Position numbers and translations under genes: made by a program
Notes under the pieces: model-generated
What the model was told of the DNA's origin: nothing
The model's input: only the letters and a program-made list of their open reading frames with translations
The model's database searches: none
In this document: one piece after another, positions 1 to 5,267 of the stretch
Layout: every line of letters starts with the position of its first letter
Numbering within the stretch: the first letter of the stretch is position 1
NCBI GenBank assembly: GCA_009726075.1
Contig: WLND01000137.1
Coordinates: 1 to 5,479, forward strand
Origin: Actinomycetota bacterium
GTDB taxonomy: Bacteria; Actinomycetota; Actinomycetes; S36-B12
Direction: 5' to 3'
Length of the DNA: 5,479 bases

Positions 1-74
1 ACCAGCCCACGGGCGAGCTCCTCGAGGCCGGTCTTGTCGTAGACCGATACGAGGGCTCGACGTATCGGTCGCCA
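1..74 (-). pseudogene. purH: N-terminal fragment of purH (IMP cyclohydrolase end), inverted and cut off
   Basis: Read on the minus strand from 74 down to 1, the sequence encodes a typical start of the PurH IMP cyclohydrolase (MGS-like) domain: RPIRRALVSVYDKTGL, followed by EELARGLV. The SVxDKTGL motif near the N-terminus is a hallmark of the family. The frame is open to the window edge and would continue to the left. No start codon is visible: beyond 74 the minus-strand frame reads into the oppositely oriented C-terminal part of the same gene. The remainder of purH lies on the plus strand from about 77, so this is a broken, head-to-head copy and not a normal gene start. Whether the break exists in the organism or only in the assembly cannot be told from the window. 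Identity of the fragment is confident, its biological reality is not. Confidence 0.85.
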
Positions 75-76
75 GG

Positions 77-1237
77 GTGCGGGCCTCGGCCAAGAACTAC
101 GCGAACGTCGCGATCGTGACCTCGCCCCGGCACTATGCAGGCGTGCTGGCGGCGGCTCAGGGCGAGGGCTTCACGCTCGAGCAGCGCGCGGCGCTGGCGG
201 CCGAGGCGTTCGCGCACACTGCCAGTTACGACATTGCAGTGGCCTCGTGGCTCGGTTCGGTGGTGTCGCCGGATCCGGAGGGCGACGGCTTTCCGACGTG
301 GATGGGGGCGGCCTGGGATCGGGGAGAGGTGCTTCGCTATGGCGAGAATCCGCACCAGCCGGCCGCCGTCTACCTCGCACGGTCGCGCGAACCGGGCCTG
401 GCGGGCGCCCATCAGTACCAGGGCAAGCAGATGTCCTACAACAACTTCGTCGACGCGGATGCTGCCAGGCGCGCGGCCTTCGACCACCTTGAGCCCGCGG
501 TCGCGATCATCAAGCATGCGAACCCCTGCGGCATCGCTGTCGGCCCCGATATCGCAGCCGCCTACCGGCGTGCCCACGAGACGGACCCCATCTCGGCGTT
601 CGGAGGGGTGATCGCCGCGAACCGCGAGGTCACCCTGGAGATGGCGGAGGCGATGATCGATGTCTTCACCGAGGTGATCGTGGCGCCGGCCTACGCGCCG
701 GGGGCCCTGAAGCTGCTCGAGGCCAAGAAGAACCTGCGCGTACTCGAGGTCGCCGGACCGCATCCGGCCCATCGCCTTGAGATGCGGACGATCAGCGGTG
801 GGCTGCTCGTGCAGGCCGTCGACGATATCGAGGCGAAGGGCGATAGCCCCGAATCCTGGCAACTCGCGTGCGGTGAGGCGGCCGACGAGGGAACACTGCA
901 GGACTTGGAGTTCGCATGGCGCGCGGTTCGCTCGGCCAAGTCCAATGCCATCCTTCTCGCTCGCGACGGGGCTGCGGTCGGTATCGGCATGGGCCAGGTC
1001 AACCGAGTCGACTCTGCGCGGCTCGCGGTCGAACGGGCAGGGGATCGCGCTGCCGGATCGGTCGCATCATCGGATGCATTCTTTCCCTTCGCGGATGGCC
1101 TGCAGGTCTTGATCGACGCCGGAGTGCGCACGATCGTGCAACCGGGCGGCTCGGTGCGCGATGACGAGGTGATCGAAGCAGCCCGAGTAGCCGGGGTGAC
1201 CATGTACTTCACAGGTACCAGGCACTTCTTCCACTGA
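77..1237 (+). CDS. purH: PurH, bifunctional AICAR formyltransferase / IMP cyclohydrolase, C-terminal ~386 residues (5' end missing)
   Basis: PurH catalyses the last two steps of de novo purine synthesis in the cytoplasm: formylation of AICAR with 10-formyl-THF, then ring closure to IMP. The 386 residues here begin in the linker between the two domains (RASAKN, normally preceded by a GGPAM-like stretch) and contain the complete AICAR formyltransferase domain. Visible motifs are RYGENPHQ (87-94), MSYNNFVDADAA (119-130), the catalytic KHANPCG (146-152; Lys-His pair), SAFGG (173-177), KSNA (288-291), the GxGxGQxxRVDS stretch (302-313), SSDAFFPFADG (331-341), QPGGSVRD (355-362) and the standard C-terminus GTRHFFH. 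Full-length PurH is about 520 residues, so about 140 are missing. The GTG at 77 is an internal Val codon and not a true start: the frame stays open to position 2 but upstream of 77 it no longer matches PurH. The stop TGA shares one base with the ATG of the next gene. As assembled, the cyclohydrolase domain is destroyed. Confidence 0.95.
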   Translation: MRASAKNYANVAIVTSPRHYAGVLAAAQGEGFTLEQRAALAAEAFAHTASYDIAVASWLGSVVSPDPEGDGFPTWMGAAWDRGEVLRYGENPHQPAAVYLARSREPGLAGAHQYQGKQMSYNNFVDADAARRAAFDHLEPAVAIIKHANPCGIAVGPDIAAAYRRAHETDPISAFGGVIAANREVTLEMAEAMIDVFTEVIVAPAYAPGALKLLEAKKNLRVLEVAGPHPAHRLEMRTISGGLLVQAVDDIEAKGDSPESWQLACGEAADEGTLQDLEFAWRAVRSAKSNAILLARDGAAVGIGMGQVNRVDSARLAVERAGDRAAGSVASSDAFFPFADGLQVLIDAGVRTIVQPGGSVRDDEVIEAARVAGVTMYFTGTRHFFH

Positions 1238-2202
1238 TGGCGAGCACGCGGGCAATCGTCGGCACGAGCCATCGAGCTGGCCCGGTCGCGCTCATCACCA
1301 TCTTCGTCTTCAGTGGCTGCGTGTCGGCCCTGCAATCGAGGTCGAATGGCGAACTCACCCACCACACAGGCAGCGGCGTCCATTCTGCCCTCATCACCTT
1401 CGTGCTTGGGTTTGCAATTCTCAGCGTTATTTCGTTGAGCTCCAAGGACATTCGGGCGGCGATCGGTCGGATTCTCCCGGCCGTTCGCGATGGCTCACTC
1501 GCCTGGTGGGCGGTGCCGGCCGGGGTGCTCGGCGGTGTCTTCATCGCGTGTGCGAGCTTCGCTGTCGCGATCGTCGGCGTTGCGCTGTTCGCTGTCGGGG
1601 CGGTCGTCGGGCAGGCGATCACCGCGTTGCTCGTCGATCGCACCGGCATCGGCCCGAATGGCAAGACCCCGCTGTCGCGTCAGCGGGTCTTCTCAGCGGG
1701 GATTGCGGTTGTCGCAGTCGGCGTGGCTGCGAGCGGCCAGTTCGGCAACTCGACCTTCTCGGCTGCCGCAGTCGCTGCGGCCGTGTTCGGCGGTGCTGCA
1801 ACGACAATCCAGCAGGGGCTCAATGGCCGCGTGACCGTGGCATCGCGCGCCCCGATGGCATCGACCTGGCTGAACTTCCTGTGCGGCAGCCTGGGCCTGC
1901 TGGTCGGTACCGCAGTGGGAGTGCTGTTCATGGGCGACTCGCTCACGGTTCCGACAGCCGGGCCGTGGTGGATGTGGCTCGGCGGCGTATTCGGCTGCAT
2001 CTTCATCCTCACCGCGGCATGGGCGGTGCCCAAGTACGGGGTGCTCGTCTTCACCCTGGCCACCATCGCCGGCCAGTTGAGCGCGGCCCTCGTCCTCGAT
2101 CTCCTCGTGCCGGTCGGCGACAACCGGGTGGCGGTCAACCTCGTTGCAGGAGTCATCCTCACGTTCGTCGCCGTGGCCGTCGGCGCCCTTCGACGCCGAT
2201 GA
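1237..2202 (+). CDS. YdcZ/DUF606-type DMT-superfamily membrane transporter, two-repeat form (first of tandem pair)
   Basis: This 321-residue, very hydrophobic protein has about ten predicted transmembrane helices (roughly 14-33, 50-67, 88-106, 108-133, 150-167, 174-191, 209-231, 244-263, 267-290, 298-318). It is built from two homologous halves, each resembling one DUF606/YdcZ unit. Shared landmarks are QSRxNGE (33-39) against QQGLNGR (192-198), a WW pair (90-91 and 244-245), GQ followed by an Asp eight or nine residues later (G125-Q126...D134 and G279-Q280...D288). Single-unit YdcZ proteins are about 140-150 residues, so this is a fused double unit. The substrate of the family is essentially unknown. 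The ATG overlaps the purH stop (TGATG) and no Shine-Dalgarno sequence is visible, so translation probably depends on coupling to purH. The next gene starts inside its stop codon. Membership of the family is well supported; transport direction and substrate cannot be inferred from sequence. Confidence 0.85.
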   Translation: MASTRAIVGTSHRAGPVALITIFVFSGCVSALQSRSNGELTHHTGSGVHSALITFVLGFAILSVISLSSKDIRAAIGRILPAVRDGSLAWWAVPAGVLGGVFIACASFAVAIVGVALFAVGAVVGQAITALLVDRTGIGPNGKTPLSRQRVFSAGIAVVAVGVAASGQFGNSTFSAAAVAAAVFGGAATTIQQGLNGRVTVASRAPMASTWLNFLCGSLGLLVGTAVGVLFMGDSLTVPTAGPWWMWLGGVFGCIFILTAAWAVPKYGVLVFTLATIAGQLSAALVLDLLVPVGDNRVAVNLVAGVILTFVAVAVGALRRR

Positions 2203-3146
2203 CGGGCACGAGATCGAGAATCCGACGAATGGCACCCGCACTCATCGCGGTGTCGACCGGAGCGCTTGTGGCGGTGCAGTCGCGGGGAAACGGCGAGTTG
2301 TCACGACATGTGGGCACGGGCCTGTTCCCTGCATGGCTCACCATGGTGTCCGGCGCGGCGCTGATCGTGCTGGTCGTGTGCCTTCATGCGCCGAGCCGCA
2401 AGGGCATGGTGCTGGCAAGGTCCGCGGTGAGCGCTGGAGCCCTCCCTCGCATCGCCCTGATCGGCGGCATCTTCGGATCCATGTTCCTGGTGACGCAGAG
2501 CGTGACCGTGCCGATTATCGGGGTCGCGGTGTTCTCGGTCGGGGCGGTTGCCGGCCAGACGACGGGCTCGCTCGCTGTCGATCGGCTGGGCATCGGCGCT
2601 GCGGGCCGGCGCGCCATCACGTGGCAGCGCGTCGTGGCGTCGATCCTGGCGGTGGCCGCAGTCGCCATTGGCATCTCCGACCGACTGCAGTCGGCGCCGG
2701 GAGCGATCGTCTTCGCGGCCTTCGCGTTCCTGGCCGGCGTGTTCATTGCCCCGCAGCAGGCGCTCAACGGGCGCGTTGCCGTCAGTGCGAGAAGCCCGTT
2801 CGTGGCGGCACTCGTCAACTTCGTCGGTGGGGCGATCGCCATGACCTTGGTCATCGGCGTTGCGCTCGCAATCGTCGGTGTCACCGTCCATGATCCCCTC
2901 GGGGCGCCGTGGTGGGCGTACCTGGGCGGCGTGCTCGGCGTCACCGTGATCGCCGGTGCGGCCGCCGTGGTGCCGATACTCGGCGTGCTGGTCTTCTCGC
3001 TGATCTCGGTGTTCGGGCAGTTGGCGGGAGCCCTGATGCTCGACATCGTCGCCCCGACTCCGGGGACGAACGTCGGATGGCACCTGCTGGCCGGGCTCGT
3101 GCTTACCTTCGCCGCCATCGTCATGGCCGGATACCGTCGTTCGTGA
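2199..3146 (+). CDS. YdcZ/DUF606-type DMT-superfamily membrane transporter, two-repeat form (second of tandem pair)
   Basis: This 315-residue membrane protein is a diverged paralogue of its upstream neighbour, with the same ten-helix, two-unit plan. Matching landmarks are QSRGNGE (27-33), GQ...D (119-120 and 128), QQALNGR (186-192), WW (238-239) and GQ...D (273-274 and 282). The chosen start is the ATG at 2199, which forms an ATGA overlap with the preceding stop. It gives a basic N-terminus (MTGTRSRIRR) just before helix 1, as expected for a cytoplasmic N-terminus. The frame is open far upstream to about 1506, but that extension overlaps the first transporter and is arginine-rich shadow sequence. 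A second possible start is the ATG at 2229, which would remove only ten residues. No clear Shine-Dalgarno is present, so translational coupling is likely. The strict pairing suggests the two proteins may work together, possibly as a heterodimer (inference). The C-terminus ends in a short basic tail. Confidence 0.85.
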   Translation: MTGTRSRIRRMAPALIAVSTGALVAVQSRGNGELSRHVGTGLFPAWLTMVSGAALIVLVVCLHAPSRKGMVLARSAVSAGALPRIALIGGIFGSMFLVTQSVTVPIIGVAVFSVGAVAGQTTGSLAVDRLGIGAAGRRAITWQRVVASILAVAAVAIGISDRLQSAPGAIVFAAFAFLAGVFIAPQQALNGRVAVSARSPFVAALVNFVGGAIAMTLVIGVALAIVGVTVHDPLGAPWWAYLGGVLGVTVIAGAAAVVPILGVLVFSLISVFGQLAGALMLDIVAPTPGTNVGWHLLAGLVLTFAAIVMAGYRRS

Positions 3147-3153
3147 TCGGGAC

Positions 3154-3171
3154 GTCCGTCACAATACGGGT
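3154..3171 (+). promoter_or_regulatory. Possible -10 element and leaderless start for folD
   Basis: Only 25 nt separate the transporter stop from the folD ATG, and no Shine-Dalgarno sequence lies in them. CACAAT at 3160-3165 resembles an actinobacterial -10 hexamer and ends six bases before the ATG, which would place the transcript start at or next to the A of the start codon. Leaderless mRNAs of this layout are common in actinobacteria. No convincing -35 box is seen about 17 bases upstream. This would allow folD to be made independently of the purH-transporter transcript. It remains a weak single-motif prediction. Confidence 0.35.
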
Positions 3172-4017
3172 ATGACTGCCACGATTCTTGACGGAAAAGC
3201 GACCGCTGCCGAGGTCAAGGCCGAGCTCCGCACTCGGGTCGATGCGCTCAAGGCAGCCGGCATCGTGCCGGGCCTGGGCACCGTCCTGGTGGGCGATGAT
3301 CCCGGCAGCCACGCCTACGTCACGGGCAAGCACCGCGACTGCGCCGAGGTCGGTATCGAGTCCATTCGCATCGACCTTCCGGCCGACACCACGCAGGCGC
3401 AGCTTGATGCCGAGATCCGCCGCCTCAACGACGACCCGACCGTCACCGGCTACATCGTCCAATTGCCCTTGCCCAGGCAACTCGACGCCAATCGAACCCT
3501 CGAGCTGATGGACCCGTCGAAGGATGCCGATGGCCTCCACCCGATGAACCTGGGTCGTCTCGTCCTTGGGCAGGCTGCGCCGCTCCCATGCACGCCGCGC
3601 GGCATCGTCGCGCTCCTTCGCCGCTACGAGGTGCCGATTGCCGGGGCGCACGTGGTCGTCGTCGGTCGAGGGGTCACCGTGGGGCGCCCGCTCGGGCTGC
3701 TCCTCACCCGCCGGAGCGAGAACGCGACCGTCACCCTCTGCCATACCGGCACCAGGGACCTCGAGGGCTACCTGCGCAGCGCTGACATCATCGTGGCAGC
3801 CGCCGGCGTGCCGCACCTGGTCACCGCCGATCTTGTCCGCCCGGGGGCCGCCGTTCTCGACGTCGGCATCACCCGCACGGAGGCGGGTCTCGTGGGCGAC
3901 GTCGCCCCCGATGTCATGGACGTGGCAGGGTTCGTCGCGCCGATGCCCGGTGGCGTCGGCCCGATGACCCGAGCCATGCTCATCATGAACGTCGTCGAGG
4001 AGGCCGAGCGCCGGTGA
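3172..4017 (+). CDS. folD: FolD, bifunctional methylene-THF dehydrogenase / methenyl-THF cyclohydrolase
   Basis: FolD converts 5,10-methylene-THF through methenyl-THF to 10-formyl-THF in the cytoplasm using NAD(P); 10-formyl-THF feeds PurH and PurN. The 281-residue length is normal for the family. The catalytic Tyr-Lys pair is in YVTGK (Y49, K53). The folate-site motifs VQLPLP (Q97) and KDADGLHP (117-124, D120) are present, followed by PCTPRG (139-144). The Rossmann nucleotide loop reads GRGVTVGRP (165-173), a form of the usual GRSxxVGxP loop. LDVGI (229-233), GDV (242-244) and the C-terminal PMPGGVGPMT (257-266) complete the signature, so no key residue is missing. Start: the ATG at 3172 gives the standard N-terminus TATILDGKATA. 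The gene follows the transporters by 25 nt and overlaps the DUF3017 gene by four bases (GTGA). Its place near purH fits their shared 10-formyl-THF chemistry. Confidence 0.97.
   Translation: MTATILDGKATAAEVKAELRTRVDALKAAGIVPGLGTVLVGDDPGSHAYVTGKHRDCAEVGIESIRIDLPADTTQAQLDAEIRRLNDDPTVTGYIVQLPLPRQLDANRTLELMDPSKDADGLHPMNLGRLVLGQAAPLPCTPRGIVALLRRYEVPIAGAHVVVVGRGVTVGRPLGLLLTRRSENATVTLCHTGTRDLEGYLRSADIIVAAAGVPHLVTADLVRPGAAVLDVGITRTEAGLVGDVAPDVMDVAGFVAPMPGGVGPMTRAMLIMNVVEEAERR
3997..4003 (+). promoter_or_regulatory. Shine-Dalgarno site for the DUF3017 gene
   Basis: GAGGAGG lies inside the 3' end of folD, ten bases before the GTG at 4014. It supports that GTG as the start of the overlapping downstream gene and is the only strong ribosome binding site in the plus-strand operon. 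Confidence 0.6.
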
Positions 4018-4343
4018 GCGGGGTCGACGATGATGGCCTGGCCGAGGTGCGGCCGATTCGAAAGCCGAAGCGCTGGAGGCGGATTTCGCTGGCGCAGTGG
4101 CCCATCACCGTCGTGCTCCTGGGCATCGGCATCTCGCTGTTCATGATCGCGACCGACCACTTTCGACGCGGCTCCATCGTGCTGTCGGCGAGTGTCATGC
4201 TCGCGATGTTCCTCCGGCTCATGCTGCCGAGTGCCGATGCGGGCATGCTCGCGGTGCGCACTCGCAGGATCGACGTGATCGTTCTCGCGACGCTGGCCAT
4301 CGGCCTGTCGGTCTTCACGTACTGGGTGCCCGCACCCAACTGA
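4014..4343 (+). CDS. DUF3017 family small membrane protein
   Basis: This 109-residue protein has a charged, basic N-terminal tail (about 1-25, with RKPKRWRR) and three hydrophobic segments at about 29-46, 53-70 and 86-104. The short first loop (DHFRRGS, 48-54) and the stretch AGMLAVRTRRIDV between helices 2 and 3 match the pattern known for DUF3017 proteins, which in actinobacteria are commonly encoded directly after folD. The molecular function of the family is unknown. Start: the GTG at 4014 overlaps the folD stop as GTGA and has a GAGGAGG upstream; coupled translation with folD is therefore likely. The length and the position both fit the family. It is the last gene of the plus-strand operon and faces a convergent lipoprotein gene 52 bases later. 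Recognition rests on topology, local motifs and context and not on a database search. Confidence 0.8.
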   Translation: MSGVDDDGLAEVRPIRKPKRWRRISLAQWPITVVLLGIGISLFMIATDHFRRGSIVLSASVMLAMFLRLMLPSADAGMLAVRTRRIDVIVLATLAIGLSVFTYWVPAPN

Positions 4344-4393
4344 CGGTGCAAGGGTGCGAGGGGTGCACCCGGCGCAGGCTCTGTCGTGCCGGG
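4323..4393. terminator. Probable bidirectional termination region between convergent genes
   Basis: Several small stem-loops cluster at the end of the DUF3017 gene and in the spacer to the convergent lipoprotein gene. TGGGTG/CACCCA (4323-4328 with 4333-4338) lies over the DUF3017 3' end. GGGTGC/GCACCC (4352-4357 with 4365-4370) and CCCGGC/GCCGGG (4368-4373 with 4388-4393, 14-nt loop) follow; the last two share three bases and so are alternatives. None has a T tract. In GC-rich actinobacteria hairpins without U runs often serve as terminators, and two converging genes need one here. Stems are only six base pairs, so confidence is moderate. Confidence 0.4.
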
Positions 4394-4395
4394 CC

Positions 4396-4821
4396 TCAGC
4401 CGTACGCGCTCCTCCTGCTGCCGAGTCCCTTGACGGGGGCGGTGGTGGGCAGTGCCGCGCATAGTGGTGCGGCGTAGGCAAGGACGAAGTCGTAGTAGGC
4501 GTTCCACTGCTCGGGGGTGGAGCCGGGCGCCTGCGGGAGGAGGTCGTGGTCGATCTGGTCGGGGGTGGGCCTGGCGACTGATGCGCATCCGGCGGCGAGC
4601 CGTGCGGGGCTCAGGGCCGCGGGGTCCTTGGAGTAATCGGCCCAGGTGGCGTCTGTCATGCCGGTGGGGCGGGGCGGGTTCCATGCCCCGGCCGCCGCGG
4701 AGGGGGACGCTGCCGAGGGGGCCGCGGCGGTGGTGGTGGTGCCGCAGGCGGCCAGGAGCAGGGTGCCGGCCGCTGTCAGCGAGCAGGCGACGGCAACGGC
4801 CCTGGGTGTGGTGGTGCGCAT
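4396..4821 (-). CDS. Small secreted lipoprotein of unknown function
   Basis: This 141-residue protein has a clear type II signal peptide: basic start (MRTTTPR), hydrophobic core (8-23) and lipobox LAAC with the lipidated Cys at position 26. It should therefore be attached to the outer face of the cytoplasmic membrane. A Thr/Ala/Ser/Pro-rich linker (27-46) is followed by a compact region of about 90 residues with repeated W/Y positions (W47, W60, Y63, W106, Y109, Y110) and two further cysteines (C79, C121) that could form a disulfide. Start: the ATG at 4821 has GAAAGGA five bases upstream and begins exactly at a signal peptide; the frame stays open further upstream but that extension has no signal peptide and is rejected. 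It converges on the DUF3017 gene. No family is recognised for the mature domain, so the function is unknown; an envelope role is inferred only from the lipobox. Confidence 0.8.
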   Translation of the reverse strand: MRTTTPRAVAVACSLTAAGTLLLAACGTTTTAAAPSAASPSAAAGAWNPPRPTGMTDATWADYSKDPAALSPARLAAGCASVARPTPDQIDHDLLPQAPGSTPEQWNAYYDFVLAYAAPLCAALPTTAPVKGLGSRRSAYG

Positions 4822-4826
4822 CGGCG

Positions 4827-4833
4827 TCCTTTC
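4827..4833 (-). promoter_or_regulatory. Ribosome binding site deciding the lipoprotein start
   Basis: On the minus strand GAAAGGA is placed five bases before the ATG at 4821. This excludes longer starts in the same open frame. No convincing -10/-35 pair was found between here and the hairpin at 4927, although a promoter is expected in this interval. Confidence 0.65.
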
Positions 4834-4926
4834 GGAAGGGGGCGTCCGCAACCACGTCCGCTGCGCGCAACCTCGCACGGTCCCGCCGTGAACGCAAGGT
4901 GCGCGGCCCGCGTCCGTGAGGCACCG

Positions 4927-4963
4927 CGCGCGGAACAGGGGGGTTATCCCCCCGTTCCGCGCG
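4927..4963. terminator. Strong hairpin, likely terminator of the DUF1508 gene
   Basis: A near-perfect inverted repeat forms a stem of ten base pairs (4927-4936 with 4954-4963), a single unpaired A at 4937, then six G-C pairs (4938-4943 with 4948-4953) closed by the loop TTAT (4944-4947). On the minus strand it begins 20 bases after the DUF1508 stop, the usual place for an intrinsic terminator. No T run follows on either strand, as often in actinobacteria. It also insulates the lipoprotein gene from upstream transcription. A protein-binding operator for the lipoprotein promoter is an alternative reading. Confidence 0.7.
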
Positions 4964-4982
4964 GTTCGCTCAGCAGCGGCGG

Positions 4983-5171
4983 CTAGCCTTGCGTTTCGAC
5001 CTCGACCACGCTTGCGCCATCCGCTGCCCGAGTGACCGCGGCGCATCCCTCGACCGCCGCGGCCCTCGTCTCGTAGGCCTCGCCGACCGCGACCGTCTGG
5101 CCGTTGGAGGCCTTCAGTCGGAACCGGTGCTTGCCTGCTGCATCCTCGTAGACCTCGAATGTTCCGGACAT
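4983..5171 (-). CDS. YegP/DUF1508 family small protein
   Basis: This 62-residue soluble protein shows the DUF1508 (YegP-like) signature: GTFEVYED (3-10), GKHRFRLKASNG (13-24) and then VAVGEAYETRAAAVEGCAAV (27-46), matching the family pattern F-E-(I/V)-Y-x-D-x-x-G-x-x-R-F-R-L-K-A-x-N-G with the following E-x-Y-x-x-(K/R)-x-x-A segment. Many family members carry two such units; this one has a single unit of normal single-unit length. The family's role is not established. Start: the ATG at 5171 is preceded by GATGAGG at six bases, whereas the GTG at 5198 in the same frame has no ribosome binding site and would add nine charged residues not typical of the family. It has the same orientation as the OmpA-like gene upstream (96 nt) and the lipoprotein downstream, and is followed by a strong hairpin. 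Confidence 0.8.
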   Translation of the reverse strand: MSGTFEVYEDAAGKHRFRLKASNGQTVAVGEAYETRAAAVEGCAAVTRAADGASVVEVETQG

Positions 5172-5177
5172 CTTCAA

Positions 5178-5184
5178 CCTCATC
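5178..5184 (-). promoter_or_regulatory. Ribosome binding site deciding the DUF1508 start
   Basis: GATGAGG on the minus strand, six bases before the ATG at 5171, favours that start over the in-frame GTG at 5198. Confidence 0.6.
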
Positions 5185-5204
5185 TTCTCGTCGGGCACTG
5201 CACT

Positions 5205-5220
5205 TGCGGCGGGCGCCGCA
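5205..5220. terminator. Small GC hairpin between the OmpA-like and DUF1508 genes
   Basis: TGCGGC (5205-5210) and GCCGCA (5215-5220) form a six-base-pair stem with a GGGC loop. On the minus strand it lies 47 bases after the OmpA-like stop and 33 bases before the DUF1508 ATG. It could be a weak terminator or an element of the DUF1508 leader; no T tract follows. Confidence 0.25.
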
Positions 5221-5267
5221 GGTCTCCTGGGAAGTTCGCTCCGTGTGCCCGACCTGGATGGCTGGGC

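Noticed and set aside
77..79. GTG at 77 as the start of an unusually short PurH
   Set aside because: It is the internal Val of the conserved VRASAKN region; the cyclohydrolase N-terminus of the same gene is visible on the opposite strand at 74-1, so the gene is broken and not naturally short.
691..1383. 230-codon minus-strand frame opposite the purH 3' end
   Set aside because: It lies opposite highly conserved PurH motifs and lacks any domain or ribosome binding site.
1506..2198. Upstream extension of the second transporter's open frame
   Set aside because: It overlaps the first transporter in another frame and is arginine-rich shadow translation; the ATG at 2199 in an ATGA overlap gives a proper membrane-protein start.
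3121..3816. 231-codon minus-strand frame opposite folD
   Set aside because: folD on the plus strand is complete with all motifs; the antisense frame follows from its GC-rich codon pattern.
3983..4924. 313-codon open frame on the minus strand
   Set aside because: It runs across the lipoprotein gene in a different frame and opposite DUF3017, is rich in Arg/Pro/His and has no recognisable domain: a GC-rich shadow.
4822..5046. N-terminal extension of the lipoprotein to 5046
   Set aside because: It would cross the strong hairpin at 4927-4963 and bury the signal peptide; the ATG at 4821 has a good ribosome binding site.
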